A stretch of DNA of 64,000 nucleotides, from positions 8,804,001-8,868,000 of the forward strand of contig NC_067205.1 in assembly GCF_026262505.1 (NCBI RefSeq), written 5' to 3'. The DNA is from Trichomonas vaginalis G3. Taxonomy: Eukaryota; Parabasalia; Trichomonadida; Trichomonadidae. Of the stretch, positions 54,888 through 64,000 are shown piece by piece. Each line of letters opens with the position of its first letter. Within the stretch, counting starts at the first letter, position 1. The position numbers and the translations under genes are program-made. The notes under the pieces were generated by a model. That model ran no database searches. It had not been told where the DNA came from and worked only from the letters and a program-made list of their open reading frames with translations.

Positions 54888-56474
54888 ATGTCAAATCTAG
54901 GTCCTCATAGGGAAGGATTTCGTGGATTACCAAATGCAGATAATGTGTATGCATATACAACAACAGGCGATCAAAGCAAACTTTTCGAACCATCTGTAAT
55001 TTCATTTAATAAAGTTTCTGGCAATAATCCAACAGTTGTCATCAATCCTGATTCAAAGTTCCAAACGATCGATGGATTTGGAGCTGCTATTACAGGTTCC
55101 ACAGCATATAACTTAAAACAAATGACTCAAGAAGCAAGAGACAAGTTCCTTAAAGATACATTCGATCCAGACACAGGTATGGGCTATTCTTTCATTCGTA
55201 TTTCTATCGGTTGCTCAGACTTTTCTCTCAAAGATTTCACAGAATGTGATAAAGAAGGAATTGACAATTTCGCTCTTGATTCCGAAGATACAGACATTAT
55301 CATCCCAATTATACAGCAAATTCTCAAGATTAACCCTTCTGTTAAAATTATTGCAACTCCTTGGACTCCTCCTATTTGGATGAAGGTTTCAGACCTGTCC
55401 ACCCTTAGAAGACATAATTCCTTCATTTCTGGTTACCTTGATCCAAGACTTTACCAAGAATATGCTACTTATTTTGTCAAATACGTCCAAGCAATGGCCA
55501 AATACAATTTTCACATCTACGCCATCACATTACAAAATGAGCCACTTAATAAAGGCAACTCCGCTTCTTGTTTCATGGGCTACGAGCAACAAAGAGATTT
55601 TATTAAGACAGCTCTTGGTCCACAGTTCGCTGCAAACAACATTTCGACAAAGATCATTATTTACGACCATAATTATAACTACGATAACATTGTTACTCAA
55701 GAACATTATCCAGTTCACATTTACGATGACGCCGAGGCTAATAAATACATTGATGGTGCTGCTTATCATGCTTATGGTGGTTCCAACACAGAAATGGACT
55801 ATGTTACTAGCAAATATCCTAATAAGAATTTATATTTCACAGAAATAGCAATTGGCGAATGGAATTACAATTTCCAGGGCGACTTGATGTGGAATACACG
55901 TGAAATCGGTATTGGAACCCTTAATAAAGGCAGCAAATGCGCAATCATGTGGAATTTGCTTCTTGATACAAACCATGGACCATATCGTCCAAATGGATGC
56001 TCCAATTCCTATGGAGCAGTTGATGTTAAAGTTCCTGGTTACTCAGAGCTCATTTACAGGTCTCATTACTATGATATGGCACATCTTTCCAAAGTTATTA
56101 AGCCAGACTCCATCAGACTTGGAACAACAGTCTCAGGAAGCTCAAATGTCTATGCTACATCAGCTATTAACACAAACGGATTCATTGGCGCTGTTTTACT
56201 TAATGATCAGGACCAAGACGTCACTGTTTCAGTCCACTGTGGCTCCCATGCATTTGATGTCCCGATGTCAAAGAGATCTGTTGTTTCCGTCATTTGGAAA
56301 CAATAAATGAAAAAAAATTAATTTTAAATTTTAATAAATAGTTTCAAATATATATTGAATTTCCTCATATTTCTTCTGAACATAATTATCTAACACAATA
56401 TATTATGATTTGAAACATTATACACAATCAGAATTTTGATTTTCTCTTTTTTTAATCTATAACCTTGTACAATG
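54133..56474. repeat. Second copy of the host block 1-4354
   Basis: The block holds the upstream region, the GH30 gene and its 3' flank up to the Maverick end. It is nearly identical to 1-4354 except for the hairpin insertion and a few single-base differences. A Maverick left end follows both copies at the same base (GTACAATG then the A-tract), so the duplication includes the insertion junction. Confidence 0.85.
54888..56306 (+). CDS. GH30 glucosylceramidase-like hydrolase
   Basis: A 472-residue host enzyme of glycoside hydrolase family 30 (clan GH-A, a TIM barrel with a beta-sandwich side domain). The family includes glucosylceramidase and beta-1,6-glucanases. Landmarks are QTIDGFGAAITGS near residue 61, IATPWTPPIWMK near residue 158, the acid/base glutamate in LQNEP near residue 220, and the nucleophile glutamate in LYFTEIAIGEW near residue 320. 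The C-terminal beta part ends VVSVIWKQ. No signal peptide is seen from this start. It may act on host or bacterial glycans. The stop lies in TAAA. The broken twin is at 2770-4186. Confidence 0.88.
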   Translation: MSNLGPHREGFRGLPNADNVYAYTTTGDQSKLFEPSVISFNKVSGNNPTVVINPDSKFQTIDGFGAAITGSTAYNLKQMTQEARDKFLKDTFDPDTGMGYSFIRISIGCSDFSLKDFTECDKEGIDNFALDSEDTDIIIPIIQQILKINPSVKIIATPWTPPIWMKVSDLSTLRRHNSFISGYLDPRLYQEYATYFVKYVQAMAKYNFHIYAITLQNEPLNKGNSASCFMGYEQQRDFIKTALGPQFAANNISTKIIIYDHNYNYDNIVTQEHYPVHIYDDAEANKYIDGAAYHAYGGSNTEMDYVTSKYPNKNLYFTEIAIGEWNYNFQGDLMWNTREIGIGTLNKGSKCAIMWNLLLDTNHGPYRPNGCSNSYGAVDVKVPGYSELIYRSHYYDMAHLSKVIKPDSIRLGTTVSGSSNVYATSAINTNGFIGAVLLNDQDQDVTVSVHCGSHAFDVPMSKRSVVSVIWKQ

Positions 56475-56574
56475 AAAAAAAAAAAAAAAAAAATGGTAGT
56501 GGGGCTTCCAGGGGCTGCGCCCCTTCTAGCCCTGATGATGTTTAGTATAAATGAAGTTTTTATTCGGAAAATTG

Positions 56575-57546
56575 TTAGTCTTCTGGTGTGAATTCGGAGG
56601 ACTCTTCTTCTTCCTCCTCCTCTTCTTCCTCTTCTTCGTCATCGTCGGCGGAGTGGAAGAGGACGTAGTTCATCCAAATTCTGTATGGACGTCCTGATTT
56701 GGATTTAAATGAGATGGACATATTTTGTGTGAGTGTTATTTCAGTTTCGATAAAGAGTTGGTGTGCTGGTTTGAATATATGTTCGACGTAGGAGAATTTG
56801 TGCAACTCATCTTCTCCCAATTCTGTATTGATACAGACTTCGATGAAGTCACCACTGAGAATGTCTTCACCTGTGGGCATATCCACAACAATTAAATGAA
56901 CGACACAATAGTTGTGAAATTCATTAGTAGGAAATACTGTTGCAGGCGTATTATATGAGGGGAAAAATGTTTTTTCTTCCCCAAATTCATCTGCTACTTC
57001 ATCTTCATCGTATCCGTTGTTAAAAGCTTTAAATTCATGTACAATTTGAGCAAATTGTTGACGGAGATTTGGTGGCATACGTAAGCAAGCTTGTAACAAT
57101 GTCCTACCTTCCACACACTCAGCAAATATGGGAAGGTAGGAACATATAATGTCCGTCAATTGGTCCTGGTTGGGGACCAATTGACAGAGTTTTGTGTATG
57201 CCGTTATTGTTTCTTTAACGGTATTTGTGTAGATACGGTTATATGGAGTATTTCCCTGGTTGTTAAGGGAAAAATACTCATCCGATTGTAATTTCAATCT
57301 TGACCTCAACTCTTTGTTCGGTATTCTTTGGTCTATTCTTAGAGCTGTATTTGTTCGTGCGGGCTGTGATTTTAAAACATTCGAGTCAAGTTTTAATTGC
57401 TTCGAATTGGATGTCGATTTGAATTGGGAGTCTTTTGAGTTCTCCTGAGCTTGGTTCTGTATTAAAGACTGAATAGCAGTGTCAGCTTCTTGTTTTTCGA
57501 GATAGTATTCTATTGAATTGGGCTTCACTGTTCGAGACGCGTACAT
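56575..57546 (-). CDS. Unknown 323-residue protein with acidic tail at the element end (C)
   Basis: It looks whole. It starts MYASRTVKPNSIEYYLEKQ. The polar, Q/S-rich first 100 residues are followed by a helical middle, then a beta-rich region (about 200-300: NYCVVHLIVVDMPTGED, then RIWMNYVLFHS), and a run of about 13 acidic residues before SSEFTPED. The beta-rich part could be a jelly-roll, as in minor capsid or spike proteins, but this is not shown. The gene ends inside the terminal repeat zone. Its tail also occurs at the right end of A. Confidence 0.55.
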   Translation of the reverse strand: MYASRTVKPNSIEYYLEKQEADTAIQSLIQNQAQENSKDSQFKSTSNSKQLKLDSNVLKSQPARTNTALRIDQRIPNKELRSRLKLQSDEYFSLNNQGNTPYNRIYTNTVKETITAYTKLCQLVPNQDQLTDIICSYLPIFAECVEGRTLLQACLRMPPNLRQQFAQIVHEFKAFNNGYDEDEVADEFGEEKTFFPSYNTPATVFPTNEFHNYCVVHLIVVDMPTGEDILSGDFIEVCINTELGEDELHKFSYVEHIFKPAHQLFIETEITLTQNMSISFKSKSGRPYRIWMNYVLFHSADDDEEEEEEEEEEEESSEFTPED

Positions 57547-58019
57547 TATGAAAAATGAAATGTTTTTTTTTCGGACTACTCATAGAAAAGTTTAAAATAA
57601 ACCGTTTTCGTCAACGGAGACCCCCTCTATTTTTTTATTTTATTTAATAGTTACCGTTGGAAAACCGTTCCATCTCAAATATTGAATGAACTATAAACGT
57701 TTTTTGTTTTCTATATATACTTTTTTGTCCAACGGTAAAACTTTTTACACAACGGTTTTTGAGAGTCGTCGCCGTTGACTTTTTTTGTAGAGCACTCAAA
57801 ATAGTATAACTTTGTCCGGACAAGTAAGGGTCTATCGTCGCTACAGGAAAAGTTACAGGCGTTCCAAGGAAGTATGCTTTGAGAAGCCTTTTTCCCTTAT
57901 AGAATGACATAGGACGGTTATTTTACAAAACTGACAACACTTTGACCGAGTAGTTTTTTGTGCTGAACAAAAAGTGTCATATAAACATATGTCAAAAACC
58001 GTTTTTTACTTCACTTAAA
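57547..58019. other. Leader between the terminal gene and the coiled-coil gene (C)
   Basis: No gene. From about 57778 it matches A 4470-4712. It contains the perfect 12-bp palindrome TTGTCCGGACAA at 57812-57823 (A: 4504-4515) within AACTTTGTCCGGACAAG, and ends with the initiator TCACTT. The conserved leader of about 240 bp may hold the promoter and an operator for the late genes. Confidence 0.5.
58011..58016 (+). promoter_or_regulatory. Initiator TCACTT before the coiled-coil gene (C)
   Basis: Same motif and spacing as at 4704 and 9344; ATG at 58020. Confidence 0.6.
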
Positions 58020-61000
58020 ATGCCACGTAAGCTACGTAAGAATATACGTAAGAGGAAGAGAGCATTGAAACATCCAATAGTAAAACTGACACCACAACAA
58101 CAGTTGCAACAACAAATGATGAATGACCCCACTATGTTGCAACAAATGTCAAGCAACCCTATGCTTTTAAACCGAGTTATTGGTGCACAGAGTGGAGGTT
58201 TAAGAGCGGCACTTTTAGCGAAAATGGCAGGCTATGGTGGAGCTGCAGACGGAACAGCTTATAACCCTCAAAGTCAAATGAATTTGAGTTCACTCAAAAA
58301 TCAAATAACAGATGTCAAAAAGTCAAACATAGACATACAGAAACAAATAAGTGAAAACGAAAAGAAACTAGAATATGACAGACACACAAAGAAACTCAAT
58401 GAGTTAAACGTAGAGAAAAAGAAGAAAGAAGAACAACTGAAAGAACTAAGTACAGAGGAATATGCGAAAAAAGTGTCAGAAAAAGCAGCAGAAGTAGCAA
58501 AAATGGAACAAGATGTCATAAATTTGAAAAACCATACTACTCAATATAAAATACTGAAAGATGAAGAGATAAAACAAAAAGCCCTGAAGACATATATGGA
58601 TAGCGATGAGTATAAAAAAGAAGTTGAAGCAAATGTAAAGGCAGAAAAACTTTTACAGTTGCAAAACCAAACCGTACAGTATGAAAACTTAGCACAAGAA
58701 AGTAAAAATAACGACGCGGCTATGCAAAAGGCAATGAAAAGCGCAGAATATATAAAAGCTAACAATGACTGGTTAGATGCCCAAGCCAACGCTAAAGCAG
58801 CCCAACTCATAGGGTCAATAAGGACAAAAATACAAGCGGATGAAGATAGTTCAAATGAAGCTTTAACAAATGCTGACTTTAAGAACGCTTTCGAAGCTCT
58901 TCATAGTAAGGTGAAACAAGTGAACGACTTCTCATCTGGAAAGAAACTGAAGTCTGAAGGTTTCGACAAAGAGTTAAAAGAAGTAGCACAAAATATGACG
59001 AAAATAACAGATGCAGCAACGAGACAGGCAGTTCAAAGTGCCTATGACGCCGTTAGAGCAACTGTTGTGAAAAGTCAAGAAAAAGAGTTACAACAGACCA
59101 AAACAGACCTAGTAAATGCTTTCTTAAAAACGAAAAGTCAGGTAGGACATTACGCTGCAGATGGAACATATGTGCCAGCTGGTGGAACTTATATACCACC
59201 AAACCCTCCAAGAGAAGCACCTGCACCAGGACTACCTAGAACATTTACATCGTCACATGGACACAGACACAGGCATGCACAACAACCAGCACAACAACCA
59301 CCTCCACAACCAGCACAACAACCAACACAACAACCAGCACAGCAACCAACAGTTCAAAACCCTGCACAACAACAACCACAAACAGAGCAAGGACATAAAA
59401 GAAGTAGAGAACAAGGAAACCAAGAATTCTTAAAAATGCTTAAAGAAGAGTGTGGTTTCCCAGATACTGTTGACTTTAGTGACAGATATAAAGAAGCTAT
59501 TAGAAAGTTCAAGGATGGAAATACTGACCCGAACCTATTTAGCTTTATGGCTCAGCACCAAAACGGATATAATCTCAAACCTGGAAAATACAAGCTCGCT
59601 AAGGGATATGATTTAATAGCATATCATCCAAATGACATGGATGAATTTACTCCGAGATATTTGATGTCAGAGCTAAATGACAATTCAACTTTCGTCATGA
59701 AACGCGTAAAAAATAGAGACGGAACGAAAGAACAAAAGCTTATGAATGCGGATGACGTAGATAGGGAAATTGTTGAAAACGGTCTCGGAATATATGAAAT
59801 GCCAGCAGATGAGGTACAAGAAACTCCACAGGAAGAAGTTCAGATACAACCAGACATGGAAGAAATAGTTCAGCAACAACAGCTAGAAGAGCCTGAAGGA
59901 AACGAACAAGTCCTTCCTTTGGAAACTAACTTCACAGAACTAGATGAAGATTTGGAACAGCCGAAAAATCTTGACCCTCAACAAGAGTATGCGGAGAATA
60001 TGGAATATTTCCAAGAGTCTAAAAAAAATTCGGCTGACATAGTAGAAGAATATCGAAAAATGTTTGCCGACATACAAAAGACTCCAACATCAGATGAAAA
60101 TATCCAGCATAGAATGGAAGAACTGAAAAAAAATGTACACAAATACAACAACCCTTTTTACTTACGAGCATTTAACGTTCAATCTTCGGATGAACTCGGT
60201 GAAAATAAAAGGTTAAATTTCAAGAAAACATATAGAAATGAAACATTGTTTAAAGTTCATTCAGAACCTAACCAAGATGGAAACAAACCTACTTTTGTTT
60301 CTGCAGACGATGGAACTACAATGAGATGGGGTCATAAAGCTAATCCGGATAGGTGGTTCATAAACTTACAACCACAATTCCAAGAAGTTGTAGACGCAAT
60401 GGAAGTCAATGGTGAACCAGATATAGCTGGTATTTTCAGCGCGGCTTTAATGCCATTGAAAGATATGAAAGATGCAGATATTTTGGACCAGTATGAAATG
60501 AACATGGCTGATGGAAATATAACACCTGACGTTCTAGAACATTTATCTCAAAGAACTACACAGAACCATAAAGATGGTATATTTGGTGAAGAGTTTAGAA
60601 AGAAAGTTAGGGAGAGAGAAGGAAGAGAACCTATTGTACATGACCTTGCAAACGAAAGTTTACAAAATGTCATAAAAACTTACTTTGCAGACGATGAATC
60701 GAGAAGGGATGAATATTTAAGAAAACTCAAATGGACAGTACCAAATGAAATGTTAGTATTGAAAAACATGTTCCTTGACAAAATAAAACCAACTACAGAA
60801 ATAAACGACGCAAGACTGAAAGATTGGGTAAAAGCTTTCCCATTCACAAAAGATATAGTTGGTAACATGGAAAGAAAACCAGAATGGCTACAAAAACATA
60901 TATTTGGAAACGAGCTTATTCCATATGGACAGGCACTGTTTGAAGCGCTTGAACCGGAAACTCAGGAAAGAGTCATGCAAACAATACGCGAAGACTCAAA

Positions 61001-61220
61001 TACAGACTATGACAAACTCTTTCTAGGATATAGGTTACCTGAGATGGGCGACCAGAGCCAAAAGGCAAAAAGGACATGGGAAATTTGCAACATACTAGAT
61101 GAACATAATGCAAAGATGCAACAACTTCAAGCAGAGGGCAATGAAGGAAAAAGAAGAGTTAAAAACTCAGTCAGGAAGAAAGTAAAGCTTGGTCGGAGTG
61201 GGTTCTATTATGACATATAA
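58020..61220 (+). CDS. Large coiled-coil/PQ-rich Maverick protein (C, whole)
   Basis: A 1,066-residue protein. The N-terminus MPRKLRKNIRKRKRALKHP is very basic, like a nuclear or DNA-binding signal. Residues of about 100-400 form a K/E/Q-rich coiled coil. A GHRHRHA patch and a P/Q repeat (QQPAQQPTQQPAQQP) follow at about 415-455. The C-terminal 600 residues are more globular, with NGYNLKPGKYKLAKGYD, an acidic region, and a tail ending KVKLGRSGFYYDI. I do not recognise a family. Being first in the virion gene cluster and 32 bp before the capsid gene, it is probably a structural or core protein. Confidence 0.7.
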   Translation: MPRKLRKNIRKRKRALKHPIVKLTPQQQLQQQMMNDPTMLQQMSSNPMLLNRVIGAQSGGLRAALLAKMAGYGGAADGTAYNPQSQMNLSSLKNQITDVKKSNIDIQKQISENEKKLEYDRHTKKLNELNVEKKKKEEQLKELSTEEYAKKVSEKAAEVAKMEQDVINLKNHTTQYKILKDEEIKQKALKTYMDSDEYKKEVEANVKAEKLLQLQNQTVQYENLAQESKNNDAAMQKAMKSAEYIKANNDWLDAQANAKAAQLIGSIRTKIQADEDSSNEALTNADFKNAFEALHSKVKQVNDFSSGKKLKSEGFDKELKEVAQNMTKITDAATRQAVQSAYDAVRATVVKSQEKELQQTKTDLVNAFLKTKSQVGHYAADGTYVPAGGTYIPPNPPREAPAPGLPRTFTSSHGHRHRHAQQPAQQPPPQPAQQPTQQPAQQPTVQNPAQQQPQTEQGHKRSREQGNQEFLKMLKEECGFPDTVDFSDRYKEAIRKFKDGNTDPNLFSFMAQHQNGYNLKPGKYKLAKGYDLIAYHPNDMDEFTPRYLMSELNDNSTFVMKRVKNRDGTKEQKLMNADDVDREIVENGLGIYEMPADEVQETPQEEVQIQPDMEEIVQQQQLEEPEGNEQVLPLETNFTELDEDLEQPKNLDPQQEYAENMEYFQESKKNSADIVEEYRKMFADIQKTPTSDENIQHRMEELKKNVHKYNNPFYLRAFNVQSSDELGENKRLNFKKTYRNETLFKVHSEPNQDGNKPTFVSADDGTTMRWGHKANPDRWFINLQPQFQEVVDAMEVNGEPDIAGIFSAALMPLKDMKDADILDQYEMNMADGNITPDVLEHLSQRTTQNHKDGIFGEEFRKKVREREGREPIVHDLANESLQNVIKTYFADDESRRDEYLRKLKWTVPNEMLVLKNMFLDKIKPTTEINDARLKDWVKAFPFTKDIVGNMERKPEWLQKHIFGNELIPYGQALFEALEPETQERVMQTIREDSNTDYDKLFLGYRLPEMGDQSQKAKRTWEICNILDEHNAKMQQLQAEGNEGKRRVKNSVRKKVKLGRSGFYYDI

Positions 61221-61243
61221 ATCCAACTATTCTATATTTTTAC

Positions 61244-61249
61244 TCATAT
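61244..61249 (+). promoter_or_regulatory. Initiator TCATAT before the capsid gene (C)
   Basis: Fits TCA-Y-W, 4 bases before the ATG at 61253. Suggests that the capsid gene has its own transcript. Confidence 0.45.
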
Positions 61250-61252
61250 GAA

Positions 61253-62860
61253 ATGTACGCCGCTCAGAATATAACGCCAACAGTTTTGGATGCCATGAAT
61301 GGAAATGTTTCCGAATGGTATAACGAATGCGACAATGCCATTAGAAGGTCAGAAATAGTTCCTGGAACTTACGAATATACAACTGCTGTTTCTTATGGAA
61401 ACGTAGGTGAGTTTGGAGAAGGTTCTTCAACAACAGTAGATATTGCTTGCGACAGGTTTCATATAATTTCTATTGACAACTCTTTCTTATACGTGGAACA
61501 AGACATTGAAATAAAACCTTCTGCCAAGTTGTCTGACAAGAAAGGTTGCAATGGAATTTTCTATGTCGGATACCAATATGCTCCAGAAGTTTTCATGGGA
61601 TATAAGATATATTCTAACTCTGACTTAGTTCAAACAGTAACATGGGCAAACTATGAATGGTTCGCTTTGAGAAACTCAGTACAACCACAAGCTAGAGAAC
61701 AAACAGACCAGTATGCCACCATTGAGAAAATAAGAAGACTTGACCCTAACGTTCCAGGAGTTTATGTTGACCTTTCTGGACAAACTGCAGCAGCAGTAAC
61801 CAAAGTAAAACTGAAACTTAGAGTTCCTTTGTCATCTTTCCTCATCTTCAGGTTTTTAAGATACTTGCCAAACTGGGCAGGAAAAATTTCTATCGAACTT
61901 ACTCCAAGCAAAAATAACTTAGTCATTGCACCAACACAAGACCCATTCACTCTTACAGAAGTAGTGGGAACAAATAAAATGTCATTCGCCGACTTTTGCA
62001 AAAACAAAGTTGACTTAGACTTTGGTTTCTCAAACCTCAACACTGAAGTAAACTATTATTTCAATGCTGCTGGAGATGCTTGGGACCCAGTTAAGTTCAC
62101 ATGCGAAAAGTTTGAATGCAAGAGAATAGAAAGCAGACTTGCAGTCTATATGTTGGACCCAGATATTTCAAATGCTTTAGCTGCCAAATATATTGCAGTT
62201 CCACTTATGTTCCCTATACACCAAATATCTGTCAAAGACTTTGCAGGTGAAGTTGGAAACCAAAGTGCTGACCCAGGTGCAAGAACAGATATTGCTTTAA
62301 CAACTGCAATGAAACATGCAGATACTATGTTTGTACTGTTCAGACGAACTATAAATGACTATTCTTGCTTCTACAACCCTGGTATTAAATACCATATAAA
62401 CATAGATGGCAAATATTATCCAAGAGAAGAATATTCTACAGTTGAGGATATGAGGTCATACAACTTGACATTAGATGCTATGAACTTTAACAACAACTTC
62501 ACAACAACCATTAACCCTGAAATGCAAAGTTCTATTATGCCATATGTGAAAGTATGGACTCATACAGGAGGTCAAAAAACTCAATATACAAATGGAGACC
62601 GTTCAAACTTTTGGCTTGGCATTCCATTTGCTGACTCAGAAGACTTTATGGGTGGTATTTCAACTGTTGGTACAGTTCAAATACAATATACTGGTGACAG
62701 AGACGGTCCAGATGAATTGAGAGCAAAGAAGTTTACAAAACCAATAGCACTTTTCACGGAAGATGCTCTTTTGAAGATTCGTTCGATGAAACCTGCTGGG
62801 GCTCCTCAGATTGGCATAACGACAGCTTCCATCGAGCAGATTTTGGCAGCAGGTCAGTAA
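61253..62860 (+). CDS. Maverick major capsid protein, double jelly-roll type (C, whole)
   Basis: A 535-residue protein starting MYAAQNITPTVLDAMNGN. It is beta-rich with an MCP-like layout of two similar-sized halves. Segments such as FHIISIDNSFLYVEQDIEI and LSSFLIFRFLRYLPNWAG lie in the first half, and KVWTHTGGQKTQYTNGDRSNFWLGIPF lies in the second. Length, strand pattern and position between a large virion-type gene and the small genes before helicase and ATPase fit the Polinton double jelly-roll capsid protein. That fold is inferred, as no structure was computed. Start supported by the initiator at 61244. Confidence 0.65.
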   Translation: MYAAQNITPTVLDAMNGNVSEWYNECDNAIRRSEIVPGTYEYTTAVSYGNVGEFGEGSSTTVDIACDRFHIISIDNSFLYVEQDIEIKPSAKLSDKKGCNGIFYVGYQYAPEVFMGYKIYSNSDLVQTVTWANYEWFALRNSVQPQAREQTDQYATIEKIRRLDPNVPGVYVDLSGQTAAAVTKVKLKLRVPLSSFLIFRFLRYLPNWAGKISIELTPSKNNLVIAPTQDPFTLTEVVGTNKMSFADFCKNKVDLDFGFSNLNTEVNYYFNAAGDAWDPVKFTCEKFECKRIESRLAVYMLDPDISNALAAKYIAVPLMFPIHQISVKDFAGEVGNQSADPGARTDIALTTAMKHADTMFVLFRRTINDYSCFYNPGIKYHINIDGKYYPREEYSTVEDMRSYNLTLDAMNFNNNFTTTINPEMQSSIMPYVKVWTHTGGQKTQYTNGDRSNFWLGIPFADSEDFMGGISTVGTVQIQYTGDRDGPDELRAKKFTKPIALFTEDALLKIRSMKPAGAPQIGITTASIEQILAAGQ

Positions 62861-63173
62861 GTTGTTCTTGAACTGACTTCTCTCCGTCAAATATTGACAG
62901 TACGCCAGTTTTGACATAATATTGTAAGATAAACTTTCCTTTAGAAATATCGGTCAGTTTTGTTGTTATATTTTTGTCTGCTTCAAGAACTTTCACCATT
63001 TCAGTTATACCAACTTTCTTTGCTTTATGAAAATATTTTGGTTCAGCAAATATTGCTATTCTATAACATTTTCCATTGTTTGTATAAAGAACTATTCTGT
63101 CAATGAACTTGTATTGTTTGTGTGTGTAAACTTTGTTCTGCTTCAATTCGAAGAGATACTCAAATACGTCCAT
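62754..63173 (-). CDS. Small unknown protein overlapping the capsid tail (C)
   Basis: A 139-residue reading frame, whole here, starting MDVFEYLFELKQNKVYTHKQYKF. Its first 100 residues lie outside the capsid gene and have a normal alpha/beta look. The last 35 overlap the capsid gene on the other strand and look less natural. Divergent from 63192 by 18 bp. Found at the same place in A and B. Function unknown. Confidence 0.5.
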   Translation of the reverse strand: MDVFEYLFELKQNKVYTHKQYKFIDRIVLYTNNGKCYRIAIFAEPKYFHKAKKVGITEMVKVLEADKNITTKLTDISKGKFILQYYVKTGVLSIFDGEKSVQEQLTDLLPKSARWKLSLCQSEEPQQVSSNESSKEHLP

Positions 63174-63191
63174 CTTTTTATTCTAAGTAAA

Positions 63192-63773
63192 ATGTCATTT
63201 CCGAAAAATAGAAGCGTAAGTGTTTCAAAAGGTTTAATGGCGATGGCAGATGTGAAGTTAAATTCACCAACTCAAACAAACAGTCAAAGTGTTGTTGTCA
63301 ATGTCAAAGAAAGAGATGTTGAAGTGGGGAAACCATACGAAGACGAAGATGGTATAACAATAGTTCCTGTAAAAGAACAACCAACATACCCTGAAGTTAG
63401 CAGAGACTTAAGTTCTGTTGCAGATATTCGAAACGACTACCAACAACTTAAAGACAAACTTAAAACTCAGGAGAAGATTTGTCAAGCTTTGGGTATAATG
63501 TTAAACTTGGTCGAACACAACCCTGTAAAAGTGAACTCATATGTCATCGCACCTCATGAAGTTTTGAAAGAACTATTGAAACTTTTGACAGAGGCAGACG
63601 ATATAAACATCAAAGAAATAGAACCCGACATTGCTTGCTGTGGTGTTTCATACAATGTCATTGACAAGATATACGTTATGAAAGGAGGTGAAACGTTGAA
63701 CTTAAAATATAGTTTCCCAGACGTCATAAAAATATTTGACGACCACAACATTTCATTAAAATTTACTTGCTAA
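63192..63773 (+). CDS. Unknown 193-residue Maverick protein (C, whole)
   Basis: It starts MSFPKNRSVSVSKGLMAMAD. A first polar part with VNVKERDVEVGKPYEDEDG is followed by a helix (RNDYQQLKDKLKTQEKICQ) and a C-terminal alpha/beta part with IACCGVSYNVIDKIYVMKGGE. It precedes the candidate penton-like gene by 4 bases in all three elements, so the two are probably coordinated. No family recognised. Confidence 0.65.
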   Translation: MSFPKNRSVSVSKGLMAMADVKLNSPTQTNSQSVVVNVKERDVEVGKPYEDEDGITIVPVKEQPTYPEVSRDLSSVADIRNDYQQLKDKLKTQEKICQALGIMLNLVEHNPVKVNSYVIAPHEVLKELLKLLTEADDINIKEIEPDIACCGVSYNVIDKIYVMKGGETLNLKYSFPDVIKIFDDHNISLKFTC

Positions 63774-63777
63774 GTAA

Positions 63778-64000
63778 ATGGCAGAAGACATAGTGGTTTA
63801 TACTATTACGACTAAAAACCCTGAGTCATATAATTCTATAACAACAAACTTACAAAGTCCTCAAGGACGATATTGTAAACTAACCTTAAACACAATGACG
63901 ACTAAAGCCTGTTTTGCTCTTTTGACACCAGAAGACTTTATTGTTGTGAATGGTAAAAAATACTCCTTTGAAGATACTTACTCAGATATACCACCAACAG
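63778..64000 (+). CDS. Candidate minor capsid (penton-like) protein, start only (C)
   Basis: First 74 codons, MAEDIVVYTITTKNPES onwards, cut by the window edge. Same gene as 15111-15912 and 35881-36670. Confidence 0.5.
   Translation, partial: MAEDIVVYTITTKNPESYNSITTNLQSPQGRYCKLTLNTMTTKACFALLTPEDFIVVNGKKYSFEDTYSDIPPT

Larger units (their letters stand above)
56475..64000 (+). mobile_element. Maverick/Polinton C, left part (runs out of window)
   Basis: It starts with an A-tract at 56475-56493 and the shared end with hairpin GGGGC-TGC-GCCCC (56511-56523), at the same host site as A. It carries a leftward terminal gene (56575-57546) not seen in A or B, then the coiled-coil gene, the capsid gene and the following small genes, all looking whole in the visible part. 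From 57780 on it is almost identical to A. It is the least damaged of the three. Confidence 0.9.

Overview
The window looks like nuclear DNA of a trichomonad, most probably Trichomonas vaginalis. The DNA is AT-rich, genes have no introns and short spacers, and several start codons follow an initiator of the form TCA-Y-W, as known for T. vaginalis promoters. A host glucosylceramidase-like gene stops in TAAA, which fits the UAAA polyadenylation signal of that species. About 90 percent of the window is Maverick/Polinton DNA, a virus-like element known to fill a large part of that genome. No database was searched, so species and family calls rest on recognised motifs and layout.

Layout. Positions 1-4354 are a host block carrying a broken GH30 gene. 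A 1,986-bp gene-free insertion made of about 17 large hairpins sits upstream of that gene (597-2582) between 28-bp direct repeats. Maverick A starts at 4355. Its capsid gene is interrupted at 8588-33987 by a hAT-like DNA transposon (11-bp inverted ends, 8-bp target duplication). Inside that transposon lies a second element, Maverick B (8958-33237, target duplication AGATT). Maverick A resumes at 33988 and ends at 54026. The host block is then repeated (54133-56474) without the hairpin insertion and with a whole GH30 gene. A third element, Maverick C, starts at 56475 at the same host site and runs out of the window.

The Mavericks share a backbone. From the left it holds a coiled-coil/PQ-rich protein, a major capsid protein, several small virion-type genes, a superfamily 3 helicase and a packaging ATPase. 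A variable accessory zone follows. The right arm is conserved: small basic or amphipathic proteins, a retroviral-type integrase, a T4-like tail-fibre protein with a receptor-tip domain, a possible structural protein, and a D12-class adenine methylase. The left arms of A and B are broken in several genes, while their right arms look whole. The part of C that is visible looks whole. The elements are young: A and C are nearly identical over long stretches.

The accessory zone is the most unusual part. It holds KilA-N proteins, HNH proteins and a DNA polymerase B that differ between A and B at matching positions. It also holds a divergent gene pair separated by a two-part tandem array with a small shared core (seen three times with two different repeat units), a gene bracketed by inverted blocks of palindromes, and a dispersed family of hairpins whose stems change together. 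These look like origin-like, regulatory or exchange structures and are the main candidates for something undescribed.
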